A stretch of 64,000 bases of DNA, from NCBI RefSeq assembly GCF_030409415.1, contig NZ_JAUFPW010000012.1, positions 372,001-436,000 of the forward strand, read 5' to 3'. Below, one piece after another: positions 33,501 to 43,900 of this stretch. The notes under the pieces were generated by a model. That model saw nothing but the letters and a program-made list of their open reading frames with translations. It searched no databases and was not told the origin of the DNA. The translations under genes and the position numbers were made by a program. The stretch is from Pedobacter aquatilis (GTDB lineage Bacteria; Bacteroidota; Bacteroidia; Sphingobacteriales; Sphingobacteriaceae). Numbering within the stretch: position 1 is the stretch's first letter; each line of letters starts with the position of its first letter.

Positions 33501-34348
33501 TGAACGTTAACTATAAATTAAAAGTCATGGATGAAAATAATTATGAATATTTAAAAAAATCGCTTGACTACCTCGGTTTTGGTACACATTTAAACCAGGT
33601 ATTAGCCGAGGCAATAAATAGACAGGATGTCTCCTTTTCTATTGGTTTTAATCAGCGTTACATTCCCGCTGAATTCAAGTCAGATCCAAAAAGGGGAATT
33701 GACCAGATGCATTTCGAACTTCGGTTCAACAGGTCTAAAATGGGGGAGGCTTATTTTTTGAATGCCATGGAAGCCAAACTCACCCGCTATAATAGTGTTG
33801 AGCCAGTTCAGAAGCGATTTGAATTGGATAGCAGGAACCGTATTTCCGCACTTCAGGCTTATAAACTTCTTTGCGGACAGAGTTTTCAGAAAGATATTTT
33901 TGTTCTAGATCTGAACGATGTGGAAGAGAACAAAAATAAGCGGATATCGGTCTGGCATAAGCTGGATCTTAAGGTCACCGATAAAGATGGCCAGCATCCT
34001 ATGAAATTGTTTTTTCCCGAATATGGTTTTGATTTGGCAAAAACATTTGATAGATATCCAATTGCAGAAATGCAGGATATGGAAAAACGGGAAGCCGCAA
34101 TAAAAGCGCTTCTATTTGGAAATCTGATTTCACTCAATATGGAGTTGGAAGGAAAAGTGACCTCTGTTTACCTTTCAGCTGATCCAGAATTCAAAGCCTT
34201 AAAAGTATACGATGAGCACATGATTCCTGTGAGAAAGGAACAAATATTTTCAACGGTTGACTTTAATCAAAACTTACCGCAAAGTTTTACGGCCGGTATA
34301 AATAAAAATGAAAGAAGTGAAGAAACCAATGCCAAAATAAAAAGGTAG
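33500..34348 (+). CDS. Hypothetical protein, last gene of the conjugation module
   Basis: The 282-residue product is soluble and charged, with no signal peptide. Its N-terminus (YEYLKKSLDYLGFGTHLNQV) and the basic segment around 75-110 recall unnamed mobile-element proteins paired with DUF3945 proteins, but I cannot name a family. It is translationally coupled to the preceding gene (TAATG). No terminator is apparent after it; the next 318 bases to 34666 are AT-rich and show no feature. Confidence 0.55.
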   Translation: MNVNYKLKVMDENNYEYLKKSLDYLGFGTHLNQVLAEAINRQDVSFSIGFNQRYIPAEFKSDPKRGIDQMHFELRFNRSKMGEAYFLNAMEAKLTRYNSVEPVQKRFELDSRNRISALQAYKLLCGQSFQKDIFVLDLNDVEENKNKRISVWHKLDLKVTDKDGQHPMKLFFPEYGFDLAKTFDRYPIAEMQDMEKREAAIKALLFGNLISLNMELEGKVTSVYLSADPEFKALKVYDEHMIPVRKEQIFSTVDFNQNLPQSFTAGINKNERSEETNAKIKR

Positions 34349-34666
34349 TATATCCTTAGTCAATCGTCTTTGTGAGATGTATCACTGGTCCCCCCTTTAT
34401 GATTTTGCATGTTATTGTATTCCTACTATCGGAATAATTAAATGTATAAAAGCCAAAGGTATTATAATGTCAACGTTTAATTATCAGGACTTTTGACTGT
34501 ATATTTTAATTCGGCAGGTTACAGCAACAATTAATAAAAAAAATACCTGAACTTATTAGATTGGAAGAATAATTGACGCTTGCAATAACGTATCTTATTT
34601 ATACTGAAACTGCAGTTTTATGCATAGTGCAATCCAAATCTTTCCTAAGCGGCAAAGAAGACTCCA

Positions 34667-34882
34667 TTAGATGTTGCTGACAACTGCTCGATTTAAAAGT
34701 TTTAGGTTTGTAGCAATAAGCCTATTATTATGAAATCCAATATCAAAACTTACAACATCACCTTTAAGCGGAAGCAATTTATCGTTTTGTGCATGATATT
34801 TTATTGTCTGATTATTTAAGTCCTTTAAAATTCCCACACCAGCCAATTTATTGAAGGATAATATAGTTCCTGTTCTTATCAT
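34667..34882 (-). CDS. Small cold-shock-like OB-fold protein
   Basis: The 71-residue product starts MIRTGTILSFNKLAGVGILK and continues with NNQTIKYHAQNDKLLPLKGD then VVSFDIGFHNNRLIATNL. This is the strand order and hydrophobic spacing of a cold-shock domain (G-I/V-x-F-N-x-x-x-G-x-G at the start, G-D-x-V-x-F later), but the RNP-1 aromatic residues are only partly kept. It could bind RNA or single-stranded DNA. It stands alone on the minus strand between the conjugation module and the receiver gene. Confidence 0.5.
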   Translation of the reverse strand: MIRTGTILSFNKLAGVGILKDLNNQTIKYHAQNDKLLPLKGDVVSFDIGFHNNRLIATNLKLLNRAVVSNI

Positions 34883-35145
34883 AAAGTCTGAATTTCTGTA
34901 TAATTATATTTACAAAATCATTTTGATTTGATAATAACAGTTTATGGTCTTTATGGTTTGGATTTATTTCAAATTGCTACCAATTGTGACTGCTCTTGGA
35001 AAGGATCAATAATATACCCCCCCTTGCACCCCTGGTAATGTATAGGGAACTATAAATATTGATTATACAAAGCCTAAACAATCAGGAGATTGCTGTTGTT
35101 ATCATGAGGTAAAAACTTACCTATTGTAGGCATAAAGTAATTAAA

Positions 35146-35520
35146 ATGGAGTCAATGAAAAGGAAAATTTTTGTTTTGGAAGATGACAATGGTATTCGCG
35201 ATATCTTAGATTTTCTTCTTAGTGAGGCGGATTATGAGATTAGTACTTTTTGCTGCATAAAAGACCTATTGCGTGCAAAACGAAATTATAGACCTGATTT
35301 ATTTCTATTAGATGTAAGGCTTCCCGATGGAAATGGTGTTGATGTATGTAGGATGTTAAATAAGAATGCCGATACTGCGCATATTCCTGTCTTGATGATG
35401 AGTGCAGACGTTGATGCAAATCAAATTGGCATTAATTGTAAGGCAAAAGCGTTTATGGCAAAGCCGTTTGACATCCACCATATTCTGGACAGCATTAACT
35501 TCGCATTGAAAAGCGCGTAA
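35146..35520 (+). CDS. Orphan single-domain response regulator (CheY-like)
   Basis: The 124-residue product is only a receiver domain: acidic pocket Glu12-Asp13-Asp14, phosphoacceptor Asp56 in LFLLDVRLPDGNGV, Ser86 and Lys106 (FMAKPF). No output domain is attached, so it would act by protein contact, as in chemotaxis, gliding or phosphorelays. An internal ATG at 35155 (MKRKIFVLEDD) could equally be the start. No kinase gene is adjacent; the nearest is the membrane histidine kinase at 48821, which may or may not be a partner. About 260 bases upstream hold no recognised element. Confidence 0.88.
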   Translation: MESMKRKIFVLEDDNGIRDILDFLLSEADYEISTFCCIKDLLRAKRNYRPDLFLLDVRLPDGNGVDVCRMLNKNADTAHIPVLMMSADVDANQIGINCKAKAFMAKPFDIHHILDSINFALKSA

Positions 35521-35724
35521 TACTGCATAACGAATTCTTTGGTCGTCTCGGGGACATTAAAAACCCTCATTAATTATCAACGGTGAACTTAGCATACTTG
35601 ATGGACTATTTTTGCAGAGGCTATAGACATACCAAATTTAGGCTATGTATAGCTTCATACACTCAAGAGATTACAACAATTGATATGTCCAAAAATTGGG
35701 ACTAGTGTGAGAAAGTTATTAGTT

Positions 35725-35753
35725 ATTGCACAATATTAAAATGGCGTACTTTG
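35725..35753 (+). promoter_or_regulatory. Candidate promoter of the GT2 gene
   Basis: TTG at 35726-35728 and TACTTTG at 35747-35753 are separated by 18 bases, in line with the Bacteroidota -33/-7 arrangement. Transcription would start near 35760, about 20 bases before the ATG at 35781. Confidence 0.35.
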
Positions 35754-35780
35754 CATTAAAAGAAAATTAATTTAGCTTTC

Positions 35781-36506
35781 ATGAAAATAAGTGTATTAAC
35801 GCCATCTTTCAACTCTGGAAAATATATCAGGCGTGCTATCGAGAGTGTTTTAAAGCAAAATTATGTCAATTTCGAACACATAATTGTTGATGGCGCTTCA
35901 TCTGATAATACCTTGTTGATCTTAGATGAATTTCCGCATTTAATCTACATTTCAGAAAAGGACGATGGTCAATCAGACGCAATGAATAAAGCTTTTGAAA
36001 TGAGTGATGGTGAGATTATTGTTTATTTAAATGCTGACGATGAGTTTTTACCAAATGCATTTAATGCTATTGAACAGGCTTTTAAAGCCAATATGAGCGC
36101 GGACATGGTGGTTGGTAATTTAATATTCAAATCAGAAACTGGATCACTATTAAGAATTCCCTCACATAGATATAATGACATCTTACTTTATTGGTTAAAT
36201 CTTTTTCCTAATAATCCTGTTAGCTATTTTTATAAAAGACAAGTACAGCTGAATACTGGCAAATTCCCTATTGATGACCATTTTGTGATGGATATATGGT
36301 TTTTATTGAAGGCCTATAAAAACAGTAAAATTATCAAAATAGAAAAAACCTTGGGGGTTTTTCACTCGGATGGCGCTAATAAAACATCAAATACAAACAT
36401 TGGGTATAACCTACATACTACTATTAAAAAGCATTTAATGCAAGATGACCCATTTAAACTCATCTACTTCTACTTCAAACTATTTTGGGGCAAAATATTT
36501 TCATAG
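35781..36506 (+). CDS. Family 2 glycosyltransferase
   Basis: The 241-residue protein has the GT-A core of GT2 enzymes: ISVLTPSFNSGKYIRRAIES, IIVDGASSDNTLLIL, the acidic pair in VYLNADDEFLPNA, and the acceptor-side region FPIDDHFVMDIWFLLKAYK. It lacks membrane helices, so it is probably a cytosolic enzyme adding a sugar to a polysaccharide or lipid-linked oligosaccharide. It is single, not in the large operon that starts at 50.6 kb. The next 458 bases (36507-36964) contain no supported gene, only a 63-codon frame without domain features. Confidence 0.88.
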   Translation: MKISVLTPSFNSGKYIRRAIESVLKQNYVNFEHIIVDGASSDNTLLILDEFPHLIYISEKDDGQSDAMNKAFEMSDGEIIVYLNADDEFLPNAFNAIEQAFKANMSADMVVGNLIFKSETGSLLRIPSHRYNDILLYWLNLFPNNPVSYFYKRQVQLNTGKFPIDDHFVMDIWFLLKAYKNSKIIKIEKTLGVFHSDGANKTSNTNIGYNLHTTIKKHLMQDDPFKLIYFYFKLFWGKIFS

Positions 36507-36964
36507 CGTATTGGAGAGCCCTGCCCCTGAAACAAATTGTCTCGAACGCATCAAACACCTGGCAAAGTTGTATTTAATGATATCCATTAGAAATATTTCT
36601 ACACTATCGGTGGTTAGGGGATTTGATATCAATTAATTAATAACGTGGATATAATTGGTGTGGTGTAGTACTGAGCTATCTTATCCAATGATCAAATTTA
36701 GGTTTAGGCTCGAGGTGGCCTGATTGCCTCTGTGAGCGCTGATACTGCATTGCACAAGACAGCATAATTTAATATTGCGCTTATTGTAGTTATTTCTCCA
36801 CTTAGCATTGTTGCCGCAACCTGATTTGCTGGAAACCTTTGATAATATAGTATTCCTCTGCAGACTTGCAGGACGGATACAAGGGGAAGGGCAGTAAACT
36901 AAAGATATATTTTCTCATCTAATACCCTAATTATCATAATTGATATTAGTACAGCAAATTCAAG
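36507..36964. other. Intergenic, no feature recognised
   Basis: This stretch separates the GT2 gene from the convergent PorP-like gene. Only short frames without protein-like features are present, and no convincing hairpin with a T-tract was found. Confidence 0.5.
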
Positions 36965-37957
36965 TTAAAAAACTGGGCATCTAATACCGCGATAATTGGC
37001 TGACCGTCTTTTAAAGAAAGTTAGAGAAATTTCAAATGTGTTGCTTCGAATTCCATTGTTTGCCAGAGCAGGATTTATATCATAGCTTAACCCCAGGGTG
37101 AAGTTATCTAACGTAACGCCCGCATAAGGGACAACGGCATCTTTTACTCGCAGATTTGCTCCTGCCAGAAGCGCAGCGCTCTCTCCATAAGGAATAGATA
37201 CATAAAGCCCCGCCATTCTTTCTTGTGCATTCCCTTGCCTCGCATACAAGAGATGAGGTATTACAGATATATTATTTTCAAGCTTTATGCTAGCGCCAAG
37301 GTTGAATAAATATCTCATTGGTAGTTTCATTTTCCCTTCCGAATCCACAAATGGGTCAACTGGCTGGGTGAGATGATTAATAGAAAAGGCGGCATATAAA
37401 TTGACCATTTTTAGAGGATTGGTATCGAAAAAAGCGATACCGGCACCGGCATCCAAAGCCGTGGATGCCTTATTGTTAAAATTGTCTGCGCTCGGCAAAA
37501 ACGGGCTAAAACCAGTTCCTTCCTGGTATTGGTCGCCAAGCTGAAATGTTGAGGAGTCGAAACGCCGATTTAAAAATCCAACATTTAAACCAAAGGTAAT
37601 GTGGTAATCCTCATTGAACCCTAATTTGACACCTGTGTAAGCAAGCGACAGGGCACCATTTAAATATCCATATCCTCCACTTGTTGCCCGTTGATTGAGA
37701 ATATTAAAACCAATATTAATATTTTGGTTGGTGGAAACTTCTGCAGATAAGCCTGAAGTGCTAAATGTGTTTGCGTTGCCAAAATTTTGGTTTCGATGAA
37801 TCAAAGTAGCTTTATAATCTATGTCAGTCGCTCCGGTTAATGCTGGATTCATCCATAATGGATATGCATAATACTGTGAAAAGTGGGGATCTACTTGGGC
37901 TAAAAGTTTAGCGCAGCAAATACCCATTATGCATAACAAAATTGAAAATGCCCTCAT
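36965..37957 (-). CDS. PorP/SprF-family outer-membrane protein
   Basis: I start it at the ATG at 37957 (MRAFSILLCIMGICCAKLLAQ), one base after the TAG of the upstream gene; an in-frame ATG at 37984 lies within that gene. The mature protein begins VDPHFSQYYAYPLWMNPALTG, the hallmark of PorP/SprF proteins, and continues with barrel-like strands to about residue 330. Members of this family sit in the outer membrane and pair with type B C-terminal-domain substrates of the type IX secretion system (as SprF with SprB). The gene directly upstream encodes exactly such a substrate, so the pair is probably a dedicated secretion/attachment unit. Confidence 0.92.
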   Translation of the reverse strand: MRAFSILLCIMGICCAKLLAQVDPHFSQYYAYPLWMNPALTGATDIDYKATLIHRNQNFGNANTFSTSGLSAEVSTNQNINIGFNILNQRATSGGYGYLNGALSLAYTGVKLGFNEDYHITFGLNVGFLNRRFDSSTFQLGDQYQEGTGFSPFLPSADNFNNKASTALDAGAGIAFFDTNPLKMVNLYAAFSINHLTQPVDPFVDSEGKMKLPMRYLFNLGASIKLENNISVIPHLLYARQGNAQERMAGLYVSIPYGESAALLAGANLRVKDAVVPYAGVTLDNFTLGLSYDINPALANNGIRSNTFEISLTFFKRRSANYRGIRCPVF

Positions 37958-37958
37958 A

Positions 37959-40900
37959 CTACCTAAGCAAATTAATTGCACCATTCTTAGTCATCTCCTC
38001 ACCATCTTTAAACCGAATCACGCATTTATATACGTAAACACCCACTGGTTGCATAACCCCTCTAAATGTTCCGTCCCATACTGGATCCTGTTGCCTGCCT
38101 TTATAAATTAGCTCGCCCCATTGAGAGTATATAAGTAATTCTACCATTTCTATTCCCGTTCCAAAAACCTTAAAGACATCATTTTTACCATCGCCGTTCG
38201 GTGTAAAGGTATTAGGTATGAATAAATCCTTTTTGGTATCTGCTCGAAGATCTAATGTGGCAGATGCTAAACATCCATTTTCCGAAATTGCATTTACAAC
38301 AATTTTCAAATCCTTTTGCATAATGAATGTCTGAGTAGTCGCACTAGCATTCTCAAATAAATTTGATGGCGACCAGCTTAAAATTTTATATTTTAAATTT
38401 GAATTCACATTGACTAACACTTTTGATCCATAGGGGATTGATTTTGTGTTGGCATCCAAAGTTATTGCGAATGCTTGCTCCACTACATTTATCGCGTTTG
38501 AACTAGGACCTTCGCAGCCTGAGGCGTTTTTATTTCTGACTGTATACTTGCCCGATGAGCTCGCTATTAAAGTTGAACTATTTGCACCCGAAATCATTAT
38601 TCCATCCTTAAACCATTGGTTATTTTCAGAAGCAGAGGATGTTAAGGTTATGCTACCGCCTTTACATATAACCAGGTTTGCTTCACTATTGATAACGGGG
38701 GCTGGCAAGATTGGATTTACTATTACCCTGACTTGATCAGAAACGGGAATTACACAGCTTGCATTGCTTTTGGTTGCAACTGAATACTGGCCAGCAACTT
38801 TTGCTAGATAAGTTTGCCCGGTTGCTCCTGCAATAGCTTCTCCATCTTTGTACCATAGATTATCTACTACACTTGATGACTTCAGTAATACCGCCTCACC
38901 CTCGCATAATTCCAATTTACCTTGAGCGGTAATCGAGGGTTTGTAGGAATTTGAGACTACGTTAATAGAGATAAAGTCTGAGGATTCGCTCGAACAGTCT
39001 GAAAGGTTCATCGTTTGGACACTGTATTTACCTGTCTTGTTGACGCGTAGCGTTTGTCTATTTTCACCAGCTAATGCATTCCCATTGTTGAACCACTGAT
39101 AAGAAGTAGCGGAGCTCGCTGAAAGCATTATCGAGCTGCCCTCACAGACTTCCGTAGGACCTGACACGGTAATTATCGGCTTTTCAGGTTTTGCAAGTAT
39201 TGTTACAACAATTTTAGACCTAGCGCTCTCGCAGCCCGACGAAGCTGTTTGTGTAACAAAATAATTTTTACTGCCAGTCGAAGATGTAGAAGGAGTCGGA
39301 GGTTTTGGCAGGAAATTTCCGAATTCATCGTACCACTTCAAATTTGCTCCTGTTGCAGTAAGCGCCTGCGCTATTTCATATTGGCAATATTTGATATTTT
39401 TAACAACAGGCGGTTCAGGCAATGGATTTATATTTATCCTCACCTGGGTTTTAATACCTTCACAACCAGAAGCAGATGTTGAAGAAACATAGTATATAAT
39501 AATGCCCGCTATAGCAGTTGAGGGCGTTGGCGCAGCATCCAACCGATTACCTGAAGCGTCGTACCATGCTAACATCGAACCATTAGCACTTTCTGAACTT
39601 AAAGGCTCAACATTTTTCTCATTTTGACAGTAGCTAAGGTTCTTAACGATAGGCGCTGCTGGAAGAGCAATAATTTCTACTGTAACTTTAGCCTTTTCAC
39701 TTTCGCATCCATCTGGGGAGGATTTCTGGCTGACAAAATACGCTTGTTCCCCTGCCTGGGTTGTTGACGGTGTTGGCGCATTATCTAACTGGTTGCCTGA
39801 AGCGTCATACCAGATGAAAATCGCATTAACGACTCCTTTTGCAGTCAAGGGCTGGATGTTTTGCTGCCCCTGACAGTAACTAAGGTTCTTAACAATAGGC
39901 GCTACTGGAAGGGCAGTAATTTCTACTGTAACTTTAGCCTTTTCACTTTCGCATCCATCTGGGGAGGATTTCTGGCTGACAAAATACGCTTGTTCCCCTG
40001 CCTGGCTTGTTGACGGTGTTGGCGCATTATCTAACTGGTTGCCTGAAGCGTCATACCAGATGAAAATCGCATTAACGACTCCTTTTGCAGTTAAGGGCTG
40101 AATGTTTTGTTGCCCCTGACAGTAGCTAAGGTTCTTAACGATAGGCGCTGCTGGAAGAGCAATAATTTCTATTGTAATTTTAGCTTTTTCACTTTCACAT
40201 CCATCTGTTGAGGATTTCTGGCTAACAAAATATATTTGTTCCCCTGCCTGGGTTGTTGACGGTGTTGGCGCATTATCTAAACGGTTGCCCGAAGCATCAT
40301 ACCAGGTGAAAAGCGCATTAACGACTCCTTTTGCAGTTAAGGGCTGGATATTTTGCTGTCCCTGACAGTAGCTAAGGTTCTTAACGATAGGCGCTGCTGG
40401 AAGGGCAATAATTTCTATTGTAATTTTAGCCTTTTCACTCTCACATCCATCTGGGGAGGATTTCTGGCTAACAAAATATACTTGTTCCCCTGCCTGGCTT
40501 GTGGACGGCGTTGGCGGATTATCTAACTGGTTGCCCGAAGGATCATACCAGCTGAAAATCGCATTAACGACTCCTTTTGCGGTTAAGGGCTGGATGTTTT
40601 GCTGCCCCTGGCAGTAGCTAAGGTTCTTAACGATAGGCGCTGCTGGAAGATCAATAATTTCTATTGTAATTTTAGCTTTTTCACTTTCACATCCATTTAG
40701 GGAGGATTTCTGGCTGACAAAATATACCTGTTCCCCTGCCTGGCTTGTTGACGGCGTTGGCGGATTATCTAACCGGTTGCCCGAAGCATCATACCAGCTG
40801 AAAATCGCATTAACGACTCCTTTTGCGGTTAAGGGCTGGATGTTTTGCTGCCCCTGGCAGTAGCTAAGGTTCTTAACGATAGGCGCAGCTGGAAGAGCAA

Positions 40901-43900
40901 TAATTTCTATTGTAATTTTGGCTTTTTCACTTTCACATCCATCTGGGGAGGATTTCTGACTGACAAAATACACTTGTTCCCCTGCCTTGCTTGTGGACGG
41001 CATTGGCGCATTATCTAACTGGTTGCCTGAAGCATCATACCAAGTGAAAAGCGCATTAACGACTCCTTTTGCAGTTAAGGGCTGAATGTTCTGTTGCGCC
41101 TGACAGTAGCTAAGGTTCTTAACGATAGGCGCTGCTGGAAGGGCAATAATTTCTATTGTAATTTTGGCCTTTTCACTCTCACATCCATCTGGGGAGGATT
41201 TCTGGCTAACAAAATATACCTGTTCCCCTGCCTGGCTTGTTGACGGCGTTGGCGGATTATCTAACTGGTTGCCTGAAGCGTCATACCAGCTGAAAATCGC
41301 ATTAACGACTCCTTTTGCGGTTAAGGGCTGGATGTTTTGCTGCCCCTGGCAGTAGCTAAGGTTCTTAACGATAGGCGCTGCTGGAAGGGCAATAATTTCT
41401 ATTGTAATTTTGGCCTTATCACTTTCGCATCCATCTGGGGAGAATTTCTGGCTGACAAAATACACTTGTTCCCCTGCCTTGCTTGTGGACGGCATTGGCG
41501 CATTATCTAACTGGTTGCCTGAAGCATCATACCAGGTGAAAATCGCATTAACGACTCCTTTTGCGGTTAAGGGCTGGATGTTTTGCTGCCCCTGACAGTA
41601 GTTTAAATTCTTAATTTCAGGCGCTGCTGGAAGGGCGATAATTTCTATCGTAACTTTAGCTTTTTCACTTTCACAATCATTCGAATTCTTGCGGGACACA
41701 TAAAAATCAATTTGCCCAGCTTCTAAAGTTTTCGGGATATAATTTTCTGATACTACAGCGCCCTTATTATCATACCATATCAGTCCTGATTCATTATAGA
41801 GTTTTGCAATGGGAGTGGCAACTTGATTTTGACATAATGCCAATGTTAAACCTGGTAAAGCTGCTGGTCTACTATTAACAGTTACAGTAACAGAAGCAGA
41901 AATTTCATTACATCCCGATGCAGTTGCAGTTATAATCGCATTGCCTGCGAAGTCTCCAGCCCAGGTTACCGTTCCAGTTGATCTTTCTACAGAGCCTGCT
42001 GTACCCGGACTTAAACTATAAGTGATTGTTTCACTATTCTTTGCGGTTGCTGTATAGGTATCATCACCTAATCCAGAACATCTGGAAAGTGTTAAACCAG
42101 GGGAAAATATTGGCATCTCAACCAAGCCCTTTACGACAATTACCCCATGCTTGGATACCCGAATACCCCCAGTTGTAGTAATGGTATACGCTAAACCCGA
42201 AGTGGTTGTTGTAGCGGTCGGTACCCCTTTAATTGTCACTGTTTTACTGTCTGAATCATAACTATATGAGATGCCTTCTGGCAGTCCGGTTACTACTGCT
42301 CCGGATGCCCCACCGCCAATTCTGTAAACAATATCATCCATTGGAGCATTGATGCATATAGTCCGGTCTGGTGGGCCTATAGAAATTAGTTCAATTTCTC
42401 CAGGAACTGTCGAAGTGGATGCCGAGCTAATGTCATTATCAGGATTACTGTCAAACTGCTGGCCAGTTATTTTCGCAGTATTCGTGTGTGTACCTTCAGT
42501 CAGCACTTTAGCTTTAATTAAAAGTGTTGATTCACTCCCAGCGGCCATTGATCCAATTGACCAAACCCCTGTTTGCGCATTATAGCTTCCGACCTGAGCG
42601 CTACTGGAAACGAAGCCATAATCAGATGGAAGTAAATCACTAACAGATACGCCTATTGCTTCGCTAGTACCCAGGTTTTTGGCTTTTAAAGAAAAGGTAA
42701 TAACCTGGTCTATTTCTGGAAGAGCTATATCTACTGTTTTTTCAATCCCCCTATCTATGTTACATAGAGAAATGATTAGTGGCAGAGATTGCGCGCTTGT
42801 TCCGCATTCCAGATTAGAACTCACCGTATAATTCCCTGATTTTGTAGCAGTGTAGGTATTTTCATGTGCGTCCTTGATTTCGTTTCCATTAAAATACCAT
42901 ATGTAGGGTCCAGGATTGGATGGATCGGCAGTTAGTTTCGCGCTAGAGCAATCCGTTTGTTTTACGGTAGGTTGCAGCGCCTTATCGGGAAATCTGGAAA
43001 TGAAATTTGACATTGAGAAATCGCTGCTTTGCTGTACCATGGAAATAGTCAATCTGCTAGAACTATATATGGAGAGGATATTAGGCTTTCCTATGCTTAT
43101 ATCTGTAAATTTAACCAAAAATAGCCCACTCGAACCAAGCGGTTTTCGTGTACCTACCCCAGCAATCTGTTCGATATCAGCACCATTATAATTTACTGTC
43201 CCGCCCTGGGTCGTTAGGAATATTTTGTCTTCACTTTTGGTCAGAATATATCCGAAATAAGGGAGATTAGTGTTATAAGAAACATCCCGGTAAGAGGTGA
43301 ACTTGAAGGTCTCTACCTTTCGAGAGCCAGCACACTGTGCGATTGGAACAAGAGTTGCTATATCTACTTCGCAGCCACCACCTGAGGAGACCCCACCGGT
43401 ACCTGAAAACACAAGGATATTTTTGTCGGCCACTATCCTGGAAGAAGAAAATCTACCTGTATTGTTTGAGGAATTGTATGCCCCATTTATCCAGCCATGA
43501 TTGAAAGTTTGGAAATCGCCGGCGGTTGGAATAATAATATCTTGCAGGCTTCGCTGAATACCATTTTCATCAAAAAACTCTATATGAACCTTAGTATTGG
43601 GTTCGGTAGCGACAATCGTCGTTTGCTCTGCAATTAAGTTTCCTTCCCCTCTAACGATAACATATTCCGAGCCAAGTGAGCTTACCGGGGGAATTGGATT
43701 ATATGCGCCATCACCACAGCCTCCAGGTGCATCGAGTCTCGCGGAAGTATTCATCACAGATGGACCGGAAGATTCCACCAAGGTTCCAATCGGTCTTTGA
43801 AACAGATAACTTTGTCCTGCATTCAATGTGGCAACAACCGCCCCGCCAATTTTTATTGTGGTATTGTCCCCAATCGCCATAATACTATAGATTGGCCTTT

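Larger units (their letters stand above)
14525..34348 (+). mobile_element. Conjugation module of an integrative conjugative element (CTnDOT-like order, incomplete)
   Basis: All 23 or so genes in this span run on the plus strand with tiny gaps or start/stop overlaps. The order relaxase, TraA, TraE, TraF, TraG, three unknowns, TraJ, TraK, TraL position, TraM, TraN follows the transfer operon of Bacteroidetes conjugative transposons, with the coupling protein, an M23 peptidase and an ArdC-like protein after it. Integrase, excisionase, TraO, TraP, TraQ and Rte-type regulators were not seen in the window, and the boundaries given are those of the gene cluster, not of an experimentally or sequence-defined element. 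Confidence 0.75.

Noticed and set aside
39661..41628. CRISPR array
   Set aside because: The repeat unit is 246 bases, coding and in frame, without short repeats and unique spacers.
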